Assembly (NCBI GenBank): GCA_017452305.1
Contig: JAFTMQ010000105.1
Span: 1-13,640, forward strand
Origin: Clostridia bacterium
GTDB taxonomy: Bacteria; Bacillota; Clostridia; Christensenellales; Borkfalkiaceae
Reading direction: 5' to 3'
Length of the DNA stretch: 13,640 nucleotides
Positions 1-7,370 of this stretch are shown here, piece by piece (position 1 is the first letter of the stretch; each line of letters starts with the position of its first letter). A model generated the notes under the pieces. The model saw nothing but the letters and a program-made list of their open reading frames with translations, did no database searches and was not told where the DNA came from. The translations under genes and the position numbers were made by a program.

Positions 1-1456
1 ACTTATAATTGGGCAATTTCCCGCGCAAAACGTCTTGCGCCAAGGTCAACGTATCATATTGCTTTTTGTCGAACATATACCCGTTCTGTTCGCCGTAATA
101 TTGCACGAAACGATAGTCGAACGTAACGTTATGTCCCACCAAAATCGCGCCGTCCGTAAACTTATAAAAATCGGCAAGCACCTTATCCACCTCGGGCGCA
201 CCGATAAGGTCGGCGTCGCAAATGCCCGTGAGGTCGATAATTTCCCTCGAAAGGCGTTGATTGCACGCCACGAAGGAAGAAAACTTTTCTACAATTTCGC
301 CGCCGACAATCTTCACCGCGCCGATTTCGATAATTTTATCCATTTTACCCATGGACGGCAGGTTATTCAAGCCCGTCGTTTCCAAGTCGAAGCAGACAAA
401 CACGTTCTTTTTTAAATCGTCGGGCATATAAGTATCGTCAAAAAGCCCTGCTTGCGCGAAATCCACGTACGGCTCGGGGAAGACGGTGTGATAGGCTTTG
501 GGGACGGGCTTCCCCTTTCTCGAAACGGGTTCAAAATTCGCCGGGGGCGCGCCGTAGTTAATTTTCGCCGCCTTAAAGGATTTAAAGCCGTTGTATTCCT
601 CGTTCGAGCCCGTCAAAACAATTTTGTCGCCCACCTTAATTTCACGCACCTTTTCCACCGTCGCTTTCTTGGGAAAATAGGTCGTGCGGACGTTCCCCGT
701 GCCGTCGCTTACCGTCACGGAAAAACGCGTGCGTTCCATATCCTCGCCCGTCTTTTCGTTATGGCGGGTATATTTAAGTTCTTCAATATAAATTACGTCG
801 CCGCACACGGAATAAGGCTCGTCTAAATCAAAGCAATCGGACATATACACCGCTTTGGTCGGTCTTTCGTCCGCACCGTCAATTTTTACGAAATCGCATA
901 TCGGGAAATAACGGATTTCCCTTGCCGCAACCTCTTCGGTATCTTCGGGAATTTCGTCCAAGATAGACGCGTCGGGTTCGGCTTTTTCCACCACGCGAAC
1001 GTTGCCGTAAAAGGTGCCGCAAAAGCCGCTCATCAAATACCTGCTTACCTCGTCGAGGATTTTTCCCGACGAAAAAAGGGATTGCTCGCCCGAGGCAATT
1101 TCTACGTAAAAGTGTGCGCCGCTCGTCAACATTTCCACCTTAATATCCTCTTTGGAAAGGAATGCCGCCGCCGCAGGAAAGCTCCTTTGAATATAGTCGT
1201 AAATTTTATTTTTTAAGATTGCCTCGTCGGGCACGCGCTTGACAATTTTTAAGCGCGCGGAAAAACCGTCGGGCAGGTAGGATTGAGAAATCTCTATCGC
1301 CCGCGCCTCGTCCATTGCGGAATAGGTCTTGTCCGTCACCAAGAAAAACTCCGCCGAGTTATCCTTTTTTGCAACGGTGATTCCGCACAAAATTGCGTTT
1401 TTTAATCCGTTCAAGCCACGGATTTCCTCTAAATATTGTTCCGTCTTACTCGCCAT
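1..1456 (-). CDS. polC: PolC-type DNA polymerase III alpha/exonuclease protein, N-terminal 485 residues (runs off left edge)
   Basis: I translated this frame by hand from the ATG at 1456 to the left edge and found no stop. Residues ~1-200 resemble the PolC N-terminal region. Residues ~217-299 read as an OB-fold (VCGDVIYIEELKYT to the FKSFKAAKI strand). A DEDDh proofreading exonuclease starts at ~352: Exo I is FDLETTGL with D357 and E359, and Exo II is HNVTFDYRF with H442 and D447; Exo III lies beyond the edge. PolC is the essential replicative polymerase of low-GC Gram-positives, and an ispG-polC order is common in Clostridia, which supports the name. Oddity: canonical PolC has the first half of a PHP domain (with an HLHT-type motif) between OB and exonuclease. 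Here only ~50 residues of linker are present and no such motif. Whether the polymerase core follows is not visible, so this could be a short OB-exonuclease paralog. It overlaps the ispG end by 11 nt, and its upstream AAGG is a weak ribosome site. Confidence 0.8.
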   Translation of the reverse strand, partial: MASKTEQYLEEIRGLNGLKNAILCGITVAKKDNSAEFFLVTDKTYSAMDEARAIEISQSYLPDGFSARLKIVKRVPDEAILKNKIYDYIQRSFPAAAAFLSKEDIKVEMLTSGAHFYVEIASGEQSLFSSGKILDEVSRYLMSGFCGTFYGNVRVVEKAEPDASILDEIPEDTEEVAAREIRYFPICDFVKIDGADERPTKAVYMSDCFDLDEPYSVCGDVIYIEELKYTRHNEKTGEDMERTRFSVTVSDGTGNVRTTYFPKKATVEKVREIKVGDKIVLTGSNEEYNGFKSFKAAKINYGAPPANFEPVSRKGKPVPKAYHTVFPEPYVDFAQAGLFDDTYMPDDLKKNVFVCFDLETTGLNNLPSMGKMDKIIEIGAVKIVGGEIVEKFSSFVACNQRLSREIIDLTGICDADLIGAPEVDKVLADFYKFTDGAILVGHNVTFDYRFVQYYGEQNGYMFDKKQYDTLTLAQDVLRGKLPNYK

Positions 1457-2498
1457 CTAACAACAACCTTATCTCTTTAAAAAATTCTTCCTCGGCACAA
1501 TCCGCCGCCACCTTTTTGTACGGCTCCCCTTTCTTGAAAATAAGGCAAAAGCCCTTACCGCCTGCAATCCCCAAATCCGCGTCGCGCGCCTCGCCCGGGC
1601 CGTTGACAACACAGCCCATCACGGCAATTTTTGCGCGCTTATTGTACGGACGGACGAACTCCGTCACCTTATTTGCGAGCGACATACTCTCCCACTCGCA
1701 TCTGCCACAAGTCGGGCACGCCACCACCTCGACAAACTCCTCGTCCAAGCCGCACGCACGCAAAATATGCTTTGCCGCATATACCTCGCGCACGGGATCG
1801 TCGGTGAGTGAAACGCGAATGGTATCCCCCACGCCGTTTAAAAGCAGAGAGCCTATCCCCACCGCGCTCTTCACTATCCCCGCTTCCGTCGTTCCCGCTT
1901 CCGTCACACCGAGGTGAAGGGGGTAGGAAGTGCGATTTGCAAGGAGCATGTACGCGTTCACCGTCAATTTTACGTCCGACGCCTTCACCGAAATGACGAT
2001 ATCATTGACGCCGAATTTTTCCAAAATACCCACGTTAAAGAGCGTACTTTCGACAAGCGCTTCCGCGCTCCGTCCGTATTTTTCTAAAAAGTTTTTTTCA
2101 ATACTGCCCGTGTTTGACCCCACGCGCACGGGAATTTTATGCGCCTTGACGCAATCGGCAACGAACTTAATTTCCTTTTCGCCGCCAATATTCCCAGGAT
2201 TGATACGCACCTTGTTTGCGCCGTTTTCAATCGCCATTACGGCAAGCTTGGGCGAAAAATGGATATCCGCAACGAGGGGGGCGTGAATTTTATCCACTAC
2301 GGAGCGCACCGCCAAGGCGTCCGCCTCGTCGGAAATTGCCACGCGCACGATTTCACAGCCCGCCTTTTCCAAGGCGAGAATTTGCGCCACCGTCTTTTCC
2401 ACGTCCGCCGTTTTCGTCGTTGTCATCGATTGAATTTTTACCCTCTCGCCGCCGCCAAGCAATACACCGCCGACCGAGATTTTTTTACTTTCGCGCAT
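1446..2498 (-). CDS. ispG: 4-hydroxy-3-methylbut-2-en-1-yl diphosphate synthase (IspG/GcpE)
   Basis: This is the seventh enzyme of the MEP (non-mevalonate) isoprenoid pathway. It reductively converts methylerythritol cyclodiphosphate to HMBPP using a [4Fe-4S] cluster in the cytosol. At 350 residues it has the two-domain bacterial form. The N-terminal TIM-barrel part opens with the VKIQSMTTTKT motif (residues 20-30) and includes KVRINPGN (96-103). The C-terminal cluster domain carries CPTCGR (C261, C264) and MGCVVNGPGEA (C296, E303), matching the three cysteine ligands and the glutamate of the family. The ATG at 2498 has GGAG about 10 nt upstream, in the 17-nt gap after nrdR. Its 3' end overlaps the PolC-type gene by 11 nt, so the two are probably translationally coupled. 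Identification is secure. Confidence 0.97.
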   Translation of the reverse strand: MRESKKISVGGVLLGGGERVKIQSMTTTKTADVEKTVAQILALEKAGCEIVRVAISDEADALAVRSVVDKIHAPLVADIHFSPKLAVMAIENGANKVRINPGNIGGEKEIKFVADCVKAHKIPVRVGSNTGSIEKNFLEKYGRSAEALVESTLFNVGILEKFGVNDIVISVKASDVKLTVNAYMLLANRTSYPLHLGVTEAGTTEAGIVKSAVGIGSLLLNGVGDTIRVSLTDDPVREVYAAKHILRACGLDEEFVEVVACPTCGRCEWESMSLANKVTEFVRPYNKRAKIAVMGCVVNGPGEARDADLGIAGGKGFCLIFKKGEPYKKVAADCAEEEFFKEIRLLLDGE

Positions 2499-2515
2499 GT
2501 TAAAAACTCCGTTTT

Positions 2516-2980
2516 TTACTTATTCTTTTCCGCCTTCATCATTTGCTTTAATTCCGTCATAAACGAGGACAAGTCCTTAAACGAACGATAGACGGACGCA
2601 TAGCGCACGTAAGAAACCTCGTCCACCTTTTTCAAACGCTCCATCACCATTTCCCCAATCGTCTTGGTGGTAATTTCGCTTTCCATACTGTTATATACTT
2701 GCTTGGAAATATCCGCCACCATATCGTCGATGACCGACATCGGCACGGGGCGTTTTTCGCAAGATTTGATGATACCGTTACGGATTTTTTCCGCGTTGAA
2801 GGATTCGCGCGTGCCGTTATTCTTCACTACAAGCACGGGCGTAACTTCAATCGTTTCGTAGGTGGTAAAACGCCTACCGCAGCCAATACATTCTCTACGG
2901 CGGCGTATCGTTCTATCGTCGTCCGCGCTGCGGGTATCCACCACCTTGCTTTCCGTACAATCACAATATAAACACTTCAT
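2516..2980 (-). CDS. nrdR: Transcriptional repressor NrdR
   Basis: NrdR represses ribonucleotide reductase genes by binding NrdR boxes in response to the ATP/dATP balance. The protein is 154 residues, the usual length. An N-terminal zinc ribbon has C3, C6, C31 and C34, with a basic DRTIRRRREC stretch between the pairs, and continues as GRRFTTYE. An ATP-cone follows at ~46-136, including VVKNNGTRESFN and the conserved SVYRSFKDL near its end. The ATG at 2980 is preceded by AAGAGG. Its gene lies between rarA (43-nt gap) and ispG (17-nt gap), consistent with co-transcription. No ribonucleotide reductase gene lies in the window, so its targets are elsewhere. Identification is secure. Confidence 0.97.
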   Translation of the reverse strand: MKCLYCDCTESKVVDTRSADDDRTIRRRRECIGCGRRFTTYETIEVTPVLVVKNNGTRESFNAEKIRNGIIKSCEKRPVPMSVIDDMVADISKQVYNSMESEITTKTIGEMVMERLKKVDEVSYVRYASVYRSFKDLSSFMTELKQMMKAEKNK

Positions 2981-2999
2981 TTTATCGTCCTCTTTTTAA

Positions 3000-3023
3000 T
3001 TTCAACGCGTACCTGCCTATGCC
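3000..3023. repeat. 24-bp short repeat in the rarA-nrdR spacer
   Basis: This segment, containing tttcaacgcgtacctgcc, matches 8443-8466 at 22 of 24 positions. It sits directly after the rarA stop codon in coding orientation. No function is evident; a small dispersed repeat is the simplest reading. Confidence 0.6.
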
Positions 3024-4331
3024 TTACGCCTTCTTGCCCTTGCGTTTGCGAATTTCCTTAACCTCGTTTTCGTACCCGTTTCCGCCCGGGATATAATAAA
3101 TTTTATCTTTGAGCGTATCGGGTAAATATTGCTGTTCTACGTACCCGCCGTAGGCGTGCGGATATTTGTACTGCTTGCCCTTTGCTTTATCCTCGGGGCT
3201 TGCCTTAGAGGTATCCTTTAAATGGGGCGGCACGTTATCGTCGCGTGTGTTTCTCGCGTCCTCAATCGCCGCGTACATTGCCTCGACGACGGAGTTGCTC
3301 TTTTCCGCCTCGCACACGTAAATAATGGCTTGCGCCAACGGAATGCGCGCCTCGGGGTAACCAATTTTTTCCAACGCGTACATTGCCGAGGTGGCAATTT
3401 GCAACGCGCGAGGATCCGCCATACCCACGTCCTCCGCCGAATGCACAACCAACCGACGAGCAACGAGCATAGGATCGCACCCACCCTCGATTAAGCGCAT
3501 TGCATAATAGAGCGCCGCGTTTGCGTCGCTACCGCGCAAGGATTTACAAAATGCCGACAAGAAGTCGTAATAAGTACTTTCGTTGTAGGACAACGCTTTG
3601 CGCTGAATGGACTGCTCCGCGTCGGCAAGGGTAACGTGCACGTTTCCGTCGCCGTCGGGCGAAGTGGTCAACGCCGCCAATTCGAGCGCGTTGTATGCCG
3701 AGCGCAAATCCCCCGCCGCCATCACGGCAATATGGTCGATTGCCTCGTCATCGACTTGAATATTTTGCTTGCCAAGCCCTTTATGACGATTTTTCACCGC
3801 CGCTTTTAATGCCTCGACAATATCCTCGTTGGAAAGGTGCTTAAACTCAAACACCCGACAGCGCGACACGATAGCCGGTGTCATCGAAGCGTACGGATTT
3901 TCCGTCGTCGAGCCGATAAAAATAATCGTGCCTTGTTCAATGGCAGGCAAAAGCGAATCGCTCTGCGTTTTATTGAAACGGTGACACTCGTCCAACAAAA
4001 GATAGGTGCGCTTGTTAAAAAGCTTTAAGTTATCGCGCGCTTGCTCCACCGCTTTTTTAACGTCCGCAACCCCCGCGTTTACGGCGTTGAGCTTGATAAA
4101 CTCGCCGTTCGTGCGCAGGGCGATAATGTTTGCCAAGGTCGTTTTTCCGCAACCGGGCGGTCCCCAAAAAATACAGCTACCGAGCCTATCCGTCGCAATC
4201 GCGCGGCGCAAAAGCGAGCCTTCCGCAACGATGTGCTTTTGCCCGATAAATTCGTCTAAAGAATTGGCGCGCATACGCTCTGCAAGCGGCTTCGCCGTTT
4301 CTTCATTTCTGTTAAAATCAAATAAATCCAT
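3024..4331 (-). CDS. rarA: Replication-associated recombination protein RarA (MgsA/YcaJ AAA+ ATPase)
   Basis: RarA is a clamp-loader-like AAA+ ATPase that acts at stalled replication forks and single-strand/double-strand DNA junctions. The 435 residues cover the whole family architecture. Walker A is GPPGCGKT (57-64), Walker B is LLLDECHRF (111-119), sensor 1 is IGSTTENP (139-146), and SRCRV at 156-160 holds the likely arginine finger R157. The C-terminal half contains AGDLRSAYNALE and EGGCDPMLVARRLVVHSAEDVGMADP, which are typical of the tetramerisation part. The ATG at 4331 lies 11 nt after the patatin stop and has a purine-rich GGGAAGAAG stretch before it. The Walker B region has DECH where many relatives have DEIH, a conservative difference. 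The 43-nt gap to nrdR contains a short repeat. Confidence 0.96.
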   Translation of the reverse strand: MDLFDFNRNEETAKPLAERMRANSLDEFIGQKHIVAEGSLLRRAIATDRLGSCIFWGPPGCGKTTLANIIALRTNGEFIKLNAVNAGVADVKKAVEQARDNLKLFNKRTYLLLDECHRFNKTQSDSLLPAIEQGTIIFIGSTTENPYASMTPAIVSRCRVFEFKHLSNEDIVEALKAAVKNRHKGLGKQNIQVDDEAIDHIAVMAAGDLRSAYNALELAALTTSPDGDGNVHVTLADAEQSIQRKALSYNESTYYDFLSAFCKSLRGSDANAALYYAMRLIEGGCDPMLVARRLVVHSAEDVGMADPRALQIATSAMYALEKIGYPEARIPLAQAIIYVCEAEKSNSVVEAMYAAIEDARNTRDDNVPPHLKDTSKASPEDKAKGKQYKYPHAYGGYVEQQYLPDTLKDKIYYIPGGNGYENEVKEIRKRKGKKA

Positions 4332-4342
4332 ACTTCTTCCCG

Positions 4343-5173
4343 TTAATTATGCATGCTCGTGCCCGTGTGTTTTTGCTTGGTGCTTCTATGCGGGCGTTTG
4401 AGCGCTTTTCTAATATCATTTGCGCGCGCTTTGCCGATTTCATAGCCCTTTTCGTAGGCAAAACGAATGGGTTTTAGGTCGTATTGGCTCATATTGCCAA
4501 GCTCCGGCTCTATCCAAAAATCGATTACGTCTTTAATACCCTCTCTGCGGCGCTCCGTGAGGTGGTTATCCATAACGTCAATCGTTTCAATCAACATTTG
4601 CAAAACGTTCGGCGCTTCTTCGCTTGTATCGCGATGACCGAGTACGTCCACGCCCACAACGACGTCCGCGCCCATTTGCTTTACCTGCGAGGCAGGCACT
4701 CTTTCCAAAATACCTCCGTCGATTAAGCGCATTCCGTCCTTTTCCATGGGATGAAAAACAACGGGAATACTCGCCGACGCTACCACAGCGTCTATCAAGC
4801 TCCCCGAAGAAAATTCGATGAGCTTTTGCGAAATCATATCCACCGCATAACAGCGGAAAGGGATTTTTAAATCCTCGAATTTAATGTCGCCGATATATTT
4901 AATGAGCAATTCACGCATTTTCTTCGTGCCCGACACACCGCCGCGCTTACTTGTAAACGAGAGAATGTCCAAAATGCGCAAACTAAGCGCCGCCTCTTTA
5001 ATTTTCTCCACCGTAAGTCCCGCCGCGTAAGCCGCGCCAACCACGGCACCCATCGAGCTGCCTGTGATAAAATCGGGTTTTACCCCCACTTCTTCCAACG
5101 CACGCAAAAAACCAATATGCGCCACACCTCGGCTACCGCCCGAACCCAATGCTAAACCAAGTGTTTTTTTCAA
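4343..5173 (-). CDS. Patatin-like phospholipase family protein (RssA/NTE type)
   Basis: This is a putative serine lipid acyl hydrolase with the patatin fold. The oxyanion-hole motif is GSGGSRGVAH (10-19). The nucleophile elbow is GSSMG (38-42) with S40, and D152 in IDGG (151-154) completes the Ser-Asp dyad. The 276 residues match the single-domain bacterial RssA-like form. There is no signal peptide or membrane segment; the C-terminal tail (KRPHRSTKQKH) is basic and may be disordered. The initiation codon is TTG at 5171-5173. It is chosen because the glycine-rich motif lies only ten codons downstream and an AGGGG ribosome site sits about 7 nt upstream. The substrate is unknown. Placement between pheA and rarA gives no functional hint. 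Confidence 0.92.
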   Translation of the reverse strand: MKKTLGLALGSGGSRGVAHIGFLRALEEVGVKPDFITGSSMGAVVGAAYAAGLTVEKIKEAALSLRILDILSFTSKRGGVSGTKKMRELLIKYIGDIKFEDLKIPFRCYAVDMISQKLIEFSSGSLIDAVVASASIPVVFHPMEKDGMRLIDGGILERVPASQVKQMGADVVVGVDVLGHRDTSEEAPNVLQMLIETIDVMDNHLTERRREGIKDVIDFWIEPELGNMSQYDLKPIRFAYEKGYEIGKARANDIRKALKRPHRSTKQKHTGTSMHN

Positions 5174-5235
5174 TTTCTTCCCCTTCCTTCACTATTTAAT
5201 GAAAAAATTTATGTATGACGCACAAAACGTAATGC

Positions 5236-6093
5236 TTATTCCGCCTTGAAATACGCGCCGAGAAGCTTGCATTCCAGCGAATTTTCGCGGATGGCAGAAA
5301 GCATATTTTGCGTTTCCTCGCTTGCCACGTCACATTCCGCCTCGATAAAGAAACGGTACTCACCCGGTCTGTCTTTCACGGGACGGCTTTCAATTTTCGT
5401 CAAATTGACGCTGTGGCTTGCAATCACTTCCAAAAGCCCCAAAAGTCCGCCCGGACGGTGAGGCCCTACCAACGAGAAGAAGAGCTTTTGCCCACTCTTC
5501 GGTAAATTGTTTTCCCCTTTCTTAATCAAAAGGAATTGTGTGAAATTATTCGGCTCGTCGGAAATACTCGTCTTGCCAAGCACGAAGCCGCCGCGCAAAT
5601 TTTCGGTATGCGCGCCCGCAATCGCCGCGCTTTTGCCCGTTTCGTCTTCCATCGCGCGCGAAATCCCAAAGCCCGTGGATTCCGTCTCTCGCAAGGCCGC
5701 AAAGGGCATTTCACGGCTTAAAAAGCCCGCGCATTGATCGAGCGCTTGACGGTGAGAATACACTCTGCCGATTTGCGAAAGCGGAGTACCTTCCTTGTAG
5801 ATTAGTCTGTGCTCAATGCGGATAATCAATTCCTTTACAGCGTAAAGATTGGAAGCGGATTGCAACAAATCGAGGTTTTGCGAAACACCGCCCTGCAAGC
5901 TGTTTTCAATGGGAATCGCCGCCGCGTCCACTCTACCGTTTTCCACCGCGGCAAGCACCTCGGGGAAGTTGCGGAAAGGCACGCATTCGTCCCAATTCAC
6001 GACGGATTGCCCGCTCGTGGCTTCCGCCTTTAAAAACTCTTTTGCCGCGAGGTGGGAATAGCTCCCCTCCGGCCCCAAAAATGCAATTTTCAT
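5236..6093 (-). CDS. pheA: Prephenate dehydratase (monofunctional, with ACT domain)
   Basis: This enzyme decarboxylates and dehydrates prephenate to phenylpyruvate, committing flux to phenylalanine. The 285 residues have the catalytic periplasmic-binding-protein-like fold at 1-~190, opening with FLGPEGSYSH and including AAIPIENSLQGGV (58-70). An ACT regulatory domain follows at ~203-281, with PHRPGGL and ESRPVKDRPGEYRFF (235-249); this is the usual phenylalanine-binding site for feedback inhibition. No chorismate mutase domain is present. Oddity: the signature Thr-Arg-Phe motif of the family reads TQF here (NFTQF, 183-187), so the arginine after the catalytic T185 is glutamine. The ATG at 6093 has AGAGG upstream. 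The 222-nt gap from DAHP synthase is largely a repeat element, so this gene may not be tightly coupled to it. Confidence 0.95.
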   Translation of the reverse strand: MKIAFLGPEGSYSHLAAKEFLKAEATSGQSVVNWDECVPFRNFPEVLAAVENGRVDAAAIPIENSLQGGVSQNLDLLQSASNLYAVKELIIRIEHRLIYKEGTPLSQIGRVYSHRQALDQCAGFLSREMPFAALRETESTGFGISRAMEDETGKSAAIAGAHTENLRGGFVLGKTSISDEPNNFTQFLLIKKGENNLPKSGQKLFFSLVGPHRPGGLLGLLEVIASHSVNLTKIESRPVKDRPGEYRFFIEAECDVASEETQNMLSAIRENSLECKLLGAYFKAE

Positions 6094-6138
6094 ATTTTCT
6101 ACCTCTAAAATAATCGAGATTTTGTTTCCTTAAAGAAT

Positions 6139-6164
6139 GTAGGCTTGACACCATATTGCACCGC
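6139..6164. repeat. 26-bp direct-repeat remnant of the copy A element
   Basis: These 26 bases match 6278-6303, inside copy A, at 23 positions and in the same orientation; the differences are all g/a. The segment lies outside the inverted ends of copy A, in the 98 nt before pheA. It is probably a remnant of a second, degraded element or of a tandem duplication. Confidence 0.65.
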
Positions 6165-6191
6165 AAGCTTTCGCGCGCCCGTCTAAGAACG

Positions 6192-6319
6192 GTAAAACGG
6201 TGTAAGACGCAAGCAAGACAAGGAAAGCGCGGCTTTGCCGACGGGAGCGTACAAGTAGTACGTGAGCAAGGCAAAACGTAAGCTTGACACCGTATTGCGC
6301 CGCGTATTCTCCGTTTTAC
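6192..6319. repeat. 128-bp repeat element, copy A, with 9-bp perfect inverted ends
   Basis: The ends gtaaaacgg (6192-6200) and ccgttttac (6311-6319) are perfect inverted repeats. Inside is gggagcgtac followed by a small hairpin (cgtac, loop aagta, gtacg; 6248-6262) and gtattgcg at 6292. The same landmarks occur in the same order and almost the same spacing in 11008-11128. The right end contains the TAA stop of the DAHP synthase gene. There is no reading frame of note and no T-run typical of a terminator. It is best described as a small non-coding dispersed repeat, possibly MITE-like. Confidence 0.75.
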
Positions 6320-7338
6320 ACTTGGGAAGCGAGATCTAAAAGTAATCTCTCCGTATCCGCCCAACCAATGCAAGGATCGGTGATGGACTTACCGAATACT
6401 TCGTCGTGCTTTTGATTGCCCTCTTCCAAGAAGCTTTCAATCATAAAGCCTTTTACGATACGCTTGAAATCGGCGTCGAAACGGCGGTTTTGCATAACCT
6501 CTTCCGCGATACGAATTTGTTGACGGAATTGCTTTGCCGAGTTGGAGTGATTGCAGTCAATCAAAATTGCGGGATTTTCTAAATTACTGCCGCGATACAT
6601 TTCTTCCAATTTCATTACCGTTTCGTAGTGGAAATTGGGCACGTCAACGCCAGCCCCATCTACACCGCCGCGCAAAATGGCGTGCGCGTAGGGGTTGCCG
6701 TTGGAGCTCACTTGATAGTTGCGGTATTTAAATACCTGCGGACTCTGCGCCGCAAAAATGGAATTGACTAGGGCAATAATATTCCCACTCATCGGATTTT
6801 TCATACCGACGGGCGCGTCGATACCACTCGCTACTTGGCGGTGAAGTTGATCCTCTACGCTACGTGCGCCGACTGCGTGGTAAGAGAGCAAGTCCTCTAC
6901 GTAGGGCGTATTTTCGGGATAGAGCATTTCGTCCGCGGACGTCAAGCCCGATTCGTTAATCGCCGCAAGGTGCAACGCGCGAATACTGCGAATACCGCGC
7001 GCAATATCCGCCGCCCCCTCGGGATCGGGTTGCAAAAACATACCCTTGTAGCCCACGCCCTTTGTACGCGGTTTGTTGGTATAAATACGCGGCACGATAA
7101 CGAGCTTTTCCTTGACCTGCTCGTTTAATTTACCCAAACGGGAAATATATTCGAGGGTGGGAGCGGGCTCGTGCGCGGAGCAAGGGCCAATGACAACGAG
7201 CATTTTTTCACTTCTACCCGCGATAACGTCGCGGATTTCTTTATCGCGCTCCGCTTTGATTACCTGCATAGCAGGCGTCATGGGTTTTTCTGCAATAAAT
7301 TCCTCAGGCTCAGGAATAAAACATTGCTTTTCTAACAT
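6316..7338 (-). CDS. 3-deoxy-7-phosphoheptulonate synthase (class I, AroF/G/H type)
   Basis: This enzyme condenses phosphoenolpyruvate and erythrose-4-phosphate to DAHP, the first step of the shikimate pathway. The 340 residues are close to E. coli AroG (350). Visible motifs are IGPCSAHEP (50-58, metal ligand C53), NKPRTKGVGYKGM (88-100, substrate binding), DCNHSNSAKQ (261-270, H264), ESFLEEG (301-307, E301) and ITDPCIGW (319-326, D321). C53, H264, E301 and D321 correspond to the four metal ligands of the family. No chorismate mutase or ferredoxin-like regulatory domain is fused. The feedback amino acid cannot be told, so I give no aroF/G/H letter. AAGGAG precedes the ATG at 7338. The TAA stop lies within the inverted end of the adjacent repeat. 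pheA is next in the transcription direction, so entry to and exit from the pathway are neighbours. Confidence 0.95.
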   Translation of the reverse strand: MLEKQCFIPEPEEFIAEKPMTPAMQVIKAERDKEIRDVIAGRSEKMLVVIGPCSAHEPAPTLEYISRLGKLNEQVKEKLVIVPRIYTNKPRTKGVGYKGMFLQPDPEGAADIARGIRSIRALHLAAINESGLTSADEMLYPENTPYVEDLLSYHAVGARSVEDQLHRQVASGIDAPVGMKNPMSGNIIALVNSIFAAQSPQVFKYRNYQVSSNGNPYAHAILRGGVDGAGVDVPNFHYETVMKLEEMYRGSNLENPAILIDCNHSNSAKQFRQQIRIAEEVMQNRRFDADFKRIVKGFMIESFLEEGNQKHDEVFGKSITDPCIGWADTERLLLDLASQV

Positions 7339-7370
7339 AATCGTACTCCTTATATTCTCACTAAATTGCT

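Noticed and set aside
1393..1917. Plus-strand open frame of 174 codons over ispG
   Set aside because: It is antisense to a secure gene, is rich in Ser/Pro as expected for a shadow frame, and matches nothing I recognise. The same holds for the other plus-strand frames, including those over the PolC-type gene, the membrane protein and trmK.
6145..6289. TTGACA-like boxes at 6145-6150 and 6284-6289 on the plus strand
   Set aside because: Neither has a TATAAT-like box at 16-18 nt, they point away from the genes, and both belong to the direct repeat.
5933..6373. Minus-strand frame of 146 codons across the DAHP synthase-pheA spacer
   Set aside because: It covers the repeat and the start of pheA in a different frame, its composition is Arg/Cys-rich, and it has no family marks.
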